Assembly: GCA_012934845.2 (NCBI GenBank)
Contig: WNNJ02000342.1
Coordinates: forward strand, 62,001-126,000
Length of the DNA: 64,000 bases
DNA from: Pomphorhynchus laevis
Lineage: Eukaryota; Acanthocephala; Palaeacanthocephala; Echinorhynchida; Pomphorhynchidae
Direction: 5' to 3'
The position numbers were made by a program, and so were the translations under genes. Below, piece by piece: positions 22,431 to 31,618 of this stretch (positions are counted from its first letter, which is position 1; the number at the start of each line of letters is the position of its first letter). Under the pieces are notes generated by a model. The model had not been told where the DNA came from. It searched no databases and saw only the letters and a program-made list of their open reading frames with translations.

Positions 22431-23915
22431 AGTTCTGTGATCTTGTATACTAACGCACGCAGTCTTCTTAATAAAATTCACGAATTGAAGCAACGTATTC
22501 AATATTCCCAGCCCTTGTTAATCGCAATAACAGAAAGCTGGATTAACTCCGATATATCTGATCACGAGATTGAAATAGCTAATTATTCTTCTTATCGTGT
22601 CAATAGGACCGGAAAGAGAGGAGGTGGGGTAATTTTATATTTACATAATAGTGTAGCGTTTATGACCTTAAGTGCCAAGTCTGAAGGTGGTACAGAAAAA
22701 CTATGGGGCGATATATTACTGTCTGGTCATGTGTTAGTTACTATTGGTCGTATATATCGTAGTCCAAGAACGGATGTTTGTTCCATAGTTGATACATTAT
22801 TAAAGTTTGGATCCCGTAGTAATGTGGTAGTAGTGGGCGATCTAAATATGCCTTCTATAGACTGGACTAACTACATATGCTTAGATAACAATAATTATTC
22901 ATCAGCATTCCTTGATACTATCAATTTTCTTAATCTAACGCAACATGTCTCAATGTTTACTCGTTCCTCTGGAGACCATCAATCTTTGCTTGATATTTGT
23001 CTTACTTCCGATAAATATTTGGTCACTGGTATAACATATTTGGATCCCTTAGGCAGCTCTGATCATTCTGTTATTCGCTTTAATACAAACTTATCTAATA
23101 TATTGTCACAACCTGAGTCTTCATGTATGCCAGTACAATGTTTCAAAACCAATTTCAGTTTAGTACGTCAATCCCTTCACGTTACAAATTGGTATGATCC
23201 ATTGATTTTTGGAGTTGTGTCATCTTGGCAACAATTTGAAATCCTAATGATATCGCTCCTTCTACGTTTCTCACCTCGTAGGTAGCAACTGCCCGTGCAC
23301 GCACAAATCCATGGTTTGATAAGGAGCTTCAGGAGGCATTGAGATCCAAGAAGCAAAAATTCGTAAGGTATAGGAATTGAGAACCTGATTATAGGTCATT
23401 TAAAAAGTGTCGGAATCATTTCACATATCTCAAGAGACTTAAAAAGCGGCAATTTGTACAAGTACTGGTAGGAAAGTCAGCCAACAATCCTAACATATTA
23501 TTTAAATATGCAAATTTTAAAAGTAATGTTCGACCTTCTAGCTCTATCATTGGAAACAATGGACGCATTCTAGTAGATCATTTCGATATTGCTACTGCAT
23601 TTGGTCGTGAATTTCTCGTATCAGCTACTACTTTTCGTATATAAATTACTCCTATTAATCCGTCAATTTTTAATATTCTTCACTTGTTCACAGTTCAAGA
23701 TGATATGAAAGAGTTTAGACAACTGAAACCGTCAGGCTCGATTTGCCCAGATTTACCTCCCTCAATATATCTGAAAAATCTTCATGATGTCATTGCTGCG
23801 CCTTTATGTAGGATATTTATAGCATCATTATATTACGGTATAGTCCCGAATGCATAGAAACGCTCTATCATTAAGCCGCTTTATAAGAAAGGTGATCGAT
23901 CATGCGTAGCACAGT
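22430..23915 (+). pseudogene. ORF2 of CR1-like LINE copy IX (endonuclease, start of RT)
   Basis: The frame through 22359-23285 encodes a nearly whole APE-type endonuclease: TNARSLLNK, ITESW, RGGGVILYL, VVVGDLNMPSIDW, SLLDICLTS and GSSDHSVI. These are the metal- and DNA-binding blocks of LINE endonucleases, which nick the target. A linker (WFDKELQEAL) and the start of RT follow to 23915 with stops. The catalytic RT motifs are absent. Confidence 0.85.
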
Positions 23916-23929
23916 CTGAGCCCAAGCAT

Positions 23930-24235
23930 TTTCACATCAATATGAGCAAGTTTAGAATAACGGACATTATACGAACTTACATCGGAGAAACCGACGTAGA
24001 AGCTTGGATCAGCAAGATTGAATAGATTGCGCGCCTTGGCAATGTAACTGTACACATGAATTTAGATCATCTCGGTTACTGCATTAATGTGATTATTCGG
24101 AAGATTAACTCTACTTTATTTTTCGACGAGCAGACATAGGCCAGTAAATTATCAATCCTCTCTCCTCTATTACAGTTTCTATGACCGACAACCGACGACG
24201 TATTAAAATTTAAGCCTATATAGTTGTCATTTCAT
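23930..24235 (+). pseudogene. Possible gag-like retroelement fragment
   Basis: A short translated stretch (about 23941-24090) has a DIIRTYIGETDVEAWI block that recalls the start of gag-like proteins of LTR-type retroelements. It is short and broken. No terminal repeats or pol domains are seen beside it, so the family is uncertain. Confidence 0.2.
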
Positions 24236-24237
24236 TC

Positions 24238-24747
24238 CTAAATGCTATAACTTATAGCTATTAAAAGATATATATATATTCCGAATATAAGATTAATTAA
24301 TTTTACTAACGCTTCTTTAATATCTACTAAATCTAGATTTGTATAAAGCGTACTAAAATCGTATGTATTTATATTTTGAAAATTTATTCCTTTTGTCTGT
24401 TCTAAAAATTCTTTTGTAGAATTAATACTGAAATAGTGTTTTATACCAGTATTAATTTCGATTACCTTACAATATTTTTTAAAATGTGCTTTAATTACTT
24501 TAAGTATTTTATTCATATAGACAGAAAGTGGTTTTAATGTACATTTAAACGCACTACATATGAACCTAGGTTTTATTGGATTTTTATGTAATTTTGGATT
24601 CCAATATAATATTGGTATAGTTTTATTATCTGATTCAATTTTTATACCCTTTTTATTCATTATAGAACAATCACTTGTAATAATTGTTTCTAAACTTAAA
24701 TCACTGCATTCAGATGTTGTGTTTATATTTAAATCATTATAATTAAA
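24238..24747 (-). mobile_element. PLE family A, N-terminal RT part
   Basis: Frame 24238-24660 encodes LYWNPKLHKNPIKPRFI, KPLSVYMNKIL and TYDFSTLYTNLDL (RT motif A), the order expected in Penelope-like RTs. The 5' leader and terminal repeat of this copy continue at 26627-27000, on the far side of the family B element inserted between them. Confidence 0.8.
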
Positions 24748-24924
24748 TATATAGTTATTATAGGAACGAAGAAACAGAAAATATCCTTTATTTGATAAAA
24801 ATTCTATATTTCGATAGCTCCTGCTATCATCATAAGGATTACAAAAAATGTTTCACAATTTGTTTCTCCCGTGTTTCCAACATTTATACAAAAATACAAG
24901 CATTGATGTGCCCCACATTTCTAC
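24748..24924 (-). repeat. PLE family B terminal repeat, 3' copy
   Basis: Inverted partner of 26450-26626. On the coding strand it carries the hammerhead-like sequence at 24808-24836. Confidence 0.8.
24808..24836 (-). ncRNA. Hammerhead-like sequence, PLE B 3' repeat
   Basis: Minus strand: a degenerate CTTATGA box, one T, the hairpin GATAGC-AGGA-GCTATC, then GAAAT. This is the sense strand of the element, where PLE hammerheads are expected. The first box has lost the G of CUGANGA. Confidence 0.45.
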
Positions 24925-25282
24925 TTAAAAGAAAAAGAAAATACCGAGAAACAAAACAATCATACACTAAAATTTTACACACATTTTAAAACAACAAAAA
25001 GAAAGAAAAAAAGAATCATAAAACAAAATAAAATTAAAATCATAAAATAAGTGACAAAACAACATACGAATTGAATAATAAAAATAATGTAAAAGTCGAG
25101 TAATAAATTATAATTTAATCTAAATGAATGTAATAATTAATAACTAAATTAATGTAATATTGAAATAATTAATTATAATTTAATTTAAGGTTATAATCGG
25201 ATTTATTATTAAGCATTAAATTAGGTTCTATTTTAATAAAATACACTTTTTGAATAACGTGAGATAACAAGTTACTTTCAAA

Positions 25283-25546
25283 TTATGAAATAGATGCATT
25301 TTCAAAATCAACCGAATGATTTAAACTAACAAAATGCTGAGCAACAGCACTAGGATTGGTCCCTTTTCGTACAACATTATAATTATTTTGTTTAATACGC
25401 CCAACCAAACCTTGACTGGTTTGATCAACATATATCTGATCACATTCTTTACAAGGTATTTCATAAACAATGGCATCTTTGTTAAAATCTGATTTACAGC
25501 TAAAAAGGCTGTGAAGTTTAGGTAATTTTCTGTTAAAAATGTGCAC
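25283..25546 (-). pseudogene. PLE family B GIY-YIG endonuclease fragment
   Basis: IVYEIPCKECDQIYVDQTSQ followed by an LVGRI block is the GIY-YIG core (here VYEI...IYV) with the usual Cys pair. In PLEs this domain nicks the target DNA at insertion. The fragment is short and in a different frame from the RT. Confidence 0.75.
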
Positions 25547-26005
25547 TTGGTTAATACAACTATTTTTTATGTTATTGTTAATTAACTTTGAAAATACTGA
25601 ATTCCACTTGTTACTAACAAAAGGTATTCCTATATGATGGATTCTTTTTTAGGACCAAAAACTTTATTTTTATGCGCTAAAGATTTAAACTTAGCCTTCT
25701 TAATAGCCCAAAGCGGAAAACCACTTTATAGTAAATTATGTATGATAGCATTTTCTCTTTCACAAATTAAGTGATAGTTAGAACAGATAAGCCTGCAACG
25801 TAGGTAATGTGACGTAGCAGCGGAAATCAGCCAATTAGTTGGAACGTTTGAAGTCCAAGAAACAATATCTGGCCCTGTACCAAATTTTTGATAGACACAT
25901 GTTTGAATTATAGAAGAATAAACCGCTTAACCAAGACATCGAGAAAAGGTATACCCACATGAGATTCAGAAGAAACGCACCATTGAATTCGAGAATCCTT
26001 AGAAT

Positions 26006-26374
26006 TTAGCGTATGGGTAAGGAAATCCTGTGTAACGCAATTCTGAGCGACAAAAAAGCATCGTCAACATAACGAAACCACCTGACAACTCCATAAATAC
26101 TATTGACAAAAGAATTTTCCCAATTCCTCATGTATAACTCGGACAATACAGGAGCAAGAGGGTTGCCTATTGTCAATCCATCGATCTGATCCCACATTAC
26201 AGATTCAAAAATAAAATTACAACGACTGGTACACATTGTGAGGAGAGTATACCAATCTTCATGATTAATAAGAATAACACAAAGTGGGTTAAGAGCTAAT
26301 ATATCAGCTGCAATGTTTATAGCATCAGAGAGCGGAACGTTAGTGTAGAGGGAGGTAATGTCACCTGTAAACAA
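26006..26374 (-). pseudogene. PLE family B reverse transcriptase fragment
   Basis: FTGDITSLYTNVPLSDAI is RT motif A of PLEs, DGLTIGNPLAPVLSELYM is the motif B region, and RWFRYVDDAF is the catalytic motif C. The first RT blocks lie outside the frame. Confidence 0.85.
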
Positions 26375-26449
26375 TGAATGTTCGAGAGCGTCATGTCCAC
26401 GGATTAAACGAAAAAAATGAGGTCCATCTTTAATGTATGAGAAATATAT

Positions 26450-26626
26450 GTAGAAATGCGGGGCACATCAATGCTTGTATTTTTGCATAAATGTTGGAAA
26501 CACGTGGGAAACAAATTGTGAAACATTTCGTTTGTAATCCTGATGATGATAGCAGAAGCTATCGAAATATAGAATTTTTATCAAATAAAGGATATTTTCT
26601 TCTTTGTTCCTGTAATAACTATATAA
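26450..26626 (+). repeat. PLE family B terminal repeat, 5' copy (inverted)
   Basis: Inverted partner of 24748-24924. It carries the hammerhead-like sequence at 26540-26568, antisense to the element. Confidence 0.8.
26540..26568 (+). ncRNA. Hammerhead-like sequence, PLE B 5' repeat
   Basis: CTGATGA (26540-26546), one T, stem II GATAGC/GCTATC with an AGAA loop, then GAAAT (26564-26568). This matches the CUGANGA-stem II-GAAA core of the minimal hammerheads described in PLE terminal repeats. Stems I and III are not clear. Confidence 0.55.
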
Positions 26627-27000
26627 AAATTAATAATTGATATAGTAAAATTGTGTTTAATTGCTAAAATAAGGTTTATAACCTTCGGGTTTAGTAAATG
26701 AACTTTATCACATATATTGCAAATTTCATTTGCAATAAGAAATGTACAATTATAGACATTTTTCAGTCCATGACATAAAAAATAAATTTTTATGAATTGA
26801 CTAATAAATAACAGAAGTTGTATCAGAATAAGGATTAGAGGTCATCAGGATGAACTGCTATGCTATCAGGTTTCGGCCCCTAACTCCTCTACCCAGCATA
26901 GCATCGAGGCCAAATACGTGTTAAAAACGTATTTCCTCTGATTAAATTTGATTATCTCGTATCTTATTCTAAATCAAAGTAAATTATTTATTATCAATCC
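26627..27000 (-). mobile_element. PLE family A leader and terminal repeat
   Basis: 26627-26780 is the inverted match of 15925-16115. 26780-26960 matches the + strand terminal repeat at 17640-17800 and contains the structured motif (26838-26915). It is the 5' end of the family A copy whose RT lies at 24238-24747. Confidence 0.7.
26838..26915 (-). ncRNA. Structured RNA motif in PLE family A (copy 2)
   Basis: The minus strand carries GCTATG/CATAGC, TAGAGG/CCTCTA, GGCCGAAACCTG and an intact CTGATGA box, in the same order as at 17695-17763. Confidence 0.45.
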
Positions 27001-27170
27001 ATAAAAAATTCCTGCTAATGATTTTAGATTTATTTTTAATATTATTGTGTTGATTTATATATTTCACTATTTTCTGTCATTAAATTCAATAGTCAACACA
27101 GCGAACGAGTTGAATGATCGTCAGTCAACATTAGAAGAGCAGAAATGTGAAACGTGTATATTATCAGTAG

Positions 27171-27204
27171 CTGATGAGGTTCACTACACTGAAATGTAGC
27201 GTAC
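27171..27204 (+). ncRNA. Hammerhead-like sequence of another repeat
   Basis: CTGATGA (27171-27177), then GGTTCACTACACT, which can form a short GGT/ACT stem, then GAAAT (27191-27195) and GTAGCGTAC. The core boxes are in the right order and spacing, but stem II is weak. Surrounding sequence (27080-27240) is probably another PLE end. Confidence 0.4.
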
Positions 27205-27313
27205 TTATGTTGGCTAAGGAAGAAAGAAATGTGTAGAATAAAAATAATTATCAAAATTTCAATTAAAAATTTTTCTATTCAACACTTTTTGGTAATGTGA
27301 GCTTAGAACTAGA

Positions 27314-27654
27314 ATGCGTTCTGCTAGACCAGCTCATGGTTTTCGTAAATACTCCGAATGTTATTTTGGGCTCTTAATCTACTTAAGAATATCAGTGGAA
27401 TTCAAATGGAGCAAGTATTTCCCTGTTAGGCGTTGCTTCCATGATAAACTTAAGGTGTGTAATTTTAATGATAATTAATTTTCTTAATTAAGTAGAATTT
27501 AAAATTAGCGACAATAGGTTTTTCAGTTGCAGATAGAAAAAATTGTAACAAGTATACAGCTCTGAAGTTTAAATATATACTTTTACATTTTTTTATTTCT
27601 TGCTTGTCTCTTCAGACGATTGCGTTTTATTTTTCTTGGATTCTTCCAGCATGA
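27314..27654 (+). CDS. Candidate two-exon small gene
   Basis: ATG at 27314 opens 47 codons (MRSARPAHGFRKYSECYFGL...) to a donor AAG|GTGTGT at 27454. A long pyrimidine-rich acceptor (TTTCTTGCTTGTCTCTTCAG) leads to exon 2 at 27616-27654, which adds 12 codons in frame and a TGA. The protein would be 59 residues, basic, with one hydrophobic stretch. I do not recognise it; the splice signals are the main support. Confidence 0.25.
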
Positions 27655-27726
27655 AATGGTAGTTTTATTGTGGCTTTGAGGAGTATTCTGTCCAGACTCT
27701 GAATTGCAAATGAAAATACATTTAAT

Positions 27727-28330
27727 CAGCTAACTGAGTATACGTATTTAATTTAATAATAAAATTAATGTAAAATTAATAATAAAATGAAATTTAAAAT
27801 ATTTATATTTTATTATTAAAATTTAATAATAAAATTAAAAAATATAAAAATTAAATAAATACATAAATAATGCTAAATCATAAAATAAAAAATTAAATAA
27901 TTTTTTAAATAACAATTATTTATTAACAAGCAGTACAGTATAGTTCCCGCAAATGGAAACCGTTTGCGGGAAAGATTAATAACAATTAACAAATAAATAA
28001 TAACTATAATACTGCTAAATCAAAATTTAATAATTAAATAATAACTACTTTTAAATAATAATTGTTTTAAGATTTTTTATAATTTAAATCAAGTTAAAAT
28101 AAAAAATTGAAATTTAAAATAAAAGGCATTTTTATGAATTGACTAATATATAGCAAACGATATATTAGAATAAAAATTGTAGGAGGAACTGCTATACTAT
28201 CAGGTTTCGGCCACTGTTCCTCGACCCAATATAGCAGCGTGGTTAAATACGCTCTAATGACGTACATTAATGTACCTTTTTAAATACATCATTAACTCTA
28301 CTAAAATAAAAATCATGTGCTGGTTAAATA
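27727..28330 (-). mobile_element. PLE family A terminal repeat, second minus copy
   Basis: It begins with the inverted ACTCAGTTAGCTGAT terminus (27727-27741), runs through an A/T-only stretch like 17800-17960, and contains the structured motif at 28185-28240. No coding part follows. Confidence 0.6.
28185..28240 (-). ncRNA. Structured RNA motif in PLE family A (copy 3)
   Basis: The outer stem is CTGCTATA/TATAGCAG here versus CTGCTATG/CATAGCAG at 17695. That is a compensatory change that keeps the pairing. GGCCGAAACCTGATAG is conserved; the second stem and the CTGATGA box are lost. Confidence 0.45.
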
Positions 28331-28927
28331 ATGGAAAGACTCGGTATATGTCAAAAAATTAAAGAATTTATTTGAAGTACTATTTGGCGTACTAACAAAG
28401 GTGTTAAAAAATTATATTAAACTTTTTTATTGTTTGACATGTACCGCTGATTGTAACTTTAAACAATGCTGTATCATAAGTAAACCTTTAGAAAATCAAA
28501 ATAGCATTCACTAAATTCAAAAAATGAAATTCACATTTAAAGTTAACAAATGTAAAATAAATGAAATTAATTAATATTACATAATGAAATTGATAATATA
28601 ATAATAATAATATTTTTATTTAATTGAGAATAACAGGACAGATATGACTTTTTTGTAAATAAAGTTTAATTAAATTAAAGGCAAATATTAAAGTTTTTAA
28701 TATTTTAGGAGGTGCTACTGACCAATCCCATAATATATATATATTGTAGTACTCGAGATAACCGTGACAGCTGTTAAAATAATGTAAACTTGTTTGAAAA
28801 GATTTTATTATGGATGGCGGAAATGTTGATGCATTGGTTCCATTTATCCAAAACACGCCAAAGTTGGAATCTAAATTCTTACAGATTGCTGGAAGCCATA
28901 TTCTCAATTAAATATATTAATTATACA
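28331..28927. other. A+T-rich spacer
   Basis: No recognised gene on either strand. A 95-codon minus frame (28620-28907) matches nothing I know. Confidence 0.4.
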
Positions 28928-28986
28928 GTGAATCATAACCATAACTTTGTTGACCCACACAGAGCGGGACCACTGAGCTACCTATC
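28928..28986 (-). other. tRNA-like sequence (pseudo-tRNA or SINE head)
   Basis: The minus strand reads GGTAGCTCAGTGGTC, a very good Pol III box A, and 30-odd nt later GGTTATGATTC, a mutated box B (consensus GGTTCGANTCC). A D-arm-like part is present, but the T-arm does not fold well, so a working tRNA is unlikely. Confidence 0.5.
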
Positions 28987-28999
28987 ATGCGTATTAATT

Positions 29000-29890
29000 T
29001 CATCATATAGAATATAAAATTAAATGAGGTGTTAGATATAATATACATATTTTATTTTCCTGATTTCTACTAGTATCCAAATAACATTAAATAATTGTTT
29101 AAATTTTAGTCATTAAAATTCAAATATATTAAAATTTGAGTACGCTCAAATTCAAATATATTAAAATTCAAATGTATTAAATAATGCCAATAAAGCCTTA
29201 ATATTTTAGCATTTAATTCAACACTCTATCATTGAACTTGTTGTGATTGAACTTGTACCACAAATGTCAATATTTTGAGAGAAAAATATTTTTATTAAAA
29301 AATATTTTCTGTAATAAATACCAACTGTGAAGATATGAAATGAATATAAAAGGCAATTATACAGCCTGTGCTACAATACCTAAAATCCTCTATCCTCTAG
29401 CTCTTAAATTCAATTCACAACACGGAAAATATTTTTTTTTGATTTTCATAACTTTTGAAAATGTTGCAGGGAAGCAATTGCGGTATAAAAAAACCACAAT
29501 GGAAAATAACCTTTCCAATTTTAATATAAAAGATTATCCAATATATCCTAATTCCTGGGAATTTATTCATATAAACAATAGACGATCTGATTTAAAAAGA
29601 AACTTATTCAACGCGATGAAATTGTGAACCACTGCATATCAGTACACTCGAAAAAATATATATTTAATTACGAGGTGTTGACAAAACAATTGATTGACAT
29701 GAATATAAGATGAAAAATGAGCAAAAATTATAAAGGAGATGATGGCAGATGTAGAACATGGGATAAACGTAGACCATATGTATAAATGGAATATCCCGAT
29801 AATGTGATAATGTAAGCAATCCATAATTAAACCTTCTCTTATTCATTAGACTTTTGATTTAACATTTGATGTGTGCTCTTTTATTGTAAA
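29000..29890. other. Spacer with an unrecognised 95-codon frame
   Basis: Frame 29340-29627 (+) is open, Asn/Lys/Ile-rich and hydrophilic (KDYPIYPNSWEFIHINN). It has no known domain, and no clear splice sites were found. The remainder is A+T-rich with nothing recognised. Confidence 0.3.
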
Positions 29891-29894
29891 AAAA

Positions 29895-30675
29895 ATATTT
29901 ATTTTTACGAGGCAAATGCGTGCCAGCGCACGATTACATGACTACAACAAAAAACAAAACTGTGAATCATGTGTCGAGAATGTGTGAATAGAGGAGGTGT
30001 TTGAATGTGATAAAGGAAGGAACGCGGCGGACGTCGAGAGGGACTTGATTCCAGGCGAGTGGGGCGGCGACGAGGAAGGATTGAAGACCGTAGTTGTTGG
30101 AGTAGTTAGGAACGTGGAGTAAGAGGGTATGATAGGAACGAAGCGATAGCGAGGTAAGGCGAGTATCGTCTAAGAAAGGAAGGTTGATGGACGATGGGGA
30201 GCCGACAGTAATGACACGAAAGGTAACGAGAAGAAGGCGGAGTTTGATGCGGATGTGGATGGTGGGCCAGGAGAGTTAAGCAAAATATGTGGATGTGTGG
30301 TCGAAGCGACGGAGACGAAAGAGCACTCGAACTGCGGAGTAATTATGCGTTGTAGGGGTAGGATGATGGATTTTGGAGAATTGGCGAAAAGGCTAAGGCA
30401 GAAATCGATTTTAGGAAAAAGAAGCGATGAAAGAGAGACATACAAGAACGGAAGTCGATAAGGGGGCGGACACGGCGGATGTCACGAAGAATTAAGTTAG
30501 ACGAGCTTACCTTGTCACGGACGAAGGGTTTAAGGGAAAAGTGATCATCGAAATGGAAGCCTCAGAAAGTGAGATTGCGTACTATGGGGATGATCGACGA
30601 GGCAAAATGTGCAGTGATAAGAGTTTTGTTTGATTTACGAGGGAGGATCCACATTATTTTGGACTTGTCGGGGTA
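29895..30675 (-). mobile_element. CR1-like LINE copy IV (group 1), 5'-truncated
   Basis: The 3' UTR hairpin (29918-29933) and the RT C-terminus read on the minus strand. Frame 30170-30445 encodes SSLLFPKIDFCLSLFANSPK, matching group 1 copies. The 5' end at about 30675 falls in the region encoding DKSKIMWIL and is followed by a fold-back duplication. Confidence 0.85.
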
Positions 30676-30693
30676 GACAAGTCCAAAATAATG
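30652..30693. repeat. Perfect fold-back at the 5' end of LINE copy IV
   Basis: Two 18-bp arms (30652-30669 and 30676-30693) are exact reverse complements around a GGGGTA loop. The first arm is ordinary LINE sequence; the second is an extra inverted copy of it. Confidence 0.9.
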
Positions 30694-30699
30694 TAGATA

Positions 30700-31490
30700 G
30701 AAAAAGCCCAGTAAATAACGAATGATCTTAGATACAAGTATAAAGCTTTATATATAATTTTGGTGTAATTCGGAAACTGTAAAAGATATGACAATTATAT
30801 TATTAACACTATTACAGAGAGCTTTCGGCTATTGCCTCATTCAGTTAACTTTACAATTCTGTAAGATAACAAAAAACAAATACTTTTATATTTTGTGTCG
30901 CTGCCGTCATTGAGCAGGAAGAAGTCAGAATCTGGAACGTGTTTTTGAATGCATGTACGTGTGTTCGGATTGATTGCGTTCTTTCGACTTTTAAAGTATA
31001 TGGAAAATATGCTCGGTATTTAGCGATTTGTCAGCTATGGTCCGACCGATCCAGGATAATTTCCGTTTCTTTCTGCTGTACCCGGAAGATTCCCTTCGAT
31101 TATCGTGAATTTTATTGCATGCTCAAAAAAGTTGATGCAATGTTTAGCTGCGCTGTCATTTTTTCACGTTTATGAGCAATGCCAGAACGGTGAGTGAGAA
31201 CACGTACATGCATTGCCCTTCCAGTCCACCATATATAGTGATTGAGACAATTTAAGCACATGCACACATATAATACCGCCTTACTTTTACAATTAAATTT
31301 GCTCTTATGAAATATTTAATTCCTATACTGTCATTGTTAAAGTTTAGGCTTCTGTCATTTCACTGAAACACTTGCATCATTTGTCTTTGCTAGGACCTTC
31401 TATGTCACACAATTTAGACGTCTTTAATAGAATATGTATAACTTTTAGGGCTTCCGTGTCCAATTTAAGCAGCTGATTGCTACAACTTAA
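30700..31490. other. Spacer with an unrecognised 78-codon frame
   Basis: Frame 30939-31175 is Cys-rich and matches nothing I know. It is followed by ATGAGCAATGCCAGAACG|GTGAGT at about 31173-31196, which could be a tiny first exon with a good donor. No partner exon was found. Confidence 0.2.
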
Positions 31491-31497
31491 AAGAAAA

Positions 31498-31618
31498 TTT
31501 GTCATCGACGCTCTAGAAGTAATATTAGAAAATAATATATTTTTATATGAAAATAAAGTTTTTCGATAAAACGTTGGTACTGCTATAGGAACGCCCGTAG
31601 CAGCAACCTACGCAGCAT
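31498..31618 (+). mobile_element. PLE family D, RT fragment
   Basis: Translated sequence has an LENNIFLYENK stretch and then GTAIGTPVAATYA, matching the motif B region of PLE RTs (LENNYFNFNNKYY...GTAMGTSVAPVYA in family C). It runs directly into the 81-bp satellite. Confidence 0.7.

Larger units (their letters stand above)
21190..23915 (+). mobile_element. CR1-like LINE copy IX (group 2), 3'-truncated
   Basis: The 5' region has two TTGATCAGTAACTAC-like repeats (about 21201 and 21302). ORF1 starts at 21344 and ORF2 follows from about 22430. The sequence stops resembling the family near 23915, just after the first RT block (IIKPLYKKGDRS). The missing 3' end is unusual for a LINE and implies a later deletion or insertion. 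Confidence 0.85.
24748..26626 (-). mobile_element. PLE family B, nested in family A, with inverted terminal repeats
   Basis: 24748-24924 and 26450-26626 are inverted copies of about 177 bp, over 90% identical by eye. Between them, on the minus strand, lie an RT part and a GIY-YIG endonuclease part. Inverted terminal repeats are one of the arrangements known for PLEs. The coding part is interrupted, so the copy is not intact. Confidence 0.8.

Noticed and set aside
23930-24235. Complete LTR retroelement
   Set aside because: Only one short gag-like block is visible; there are no long terminal repeats, no protease, RT or integrase nearby.
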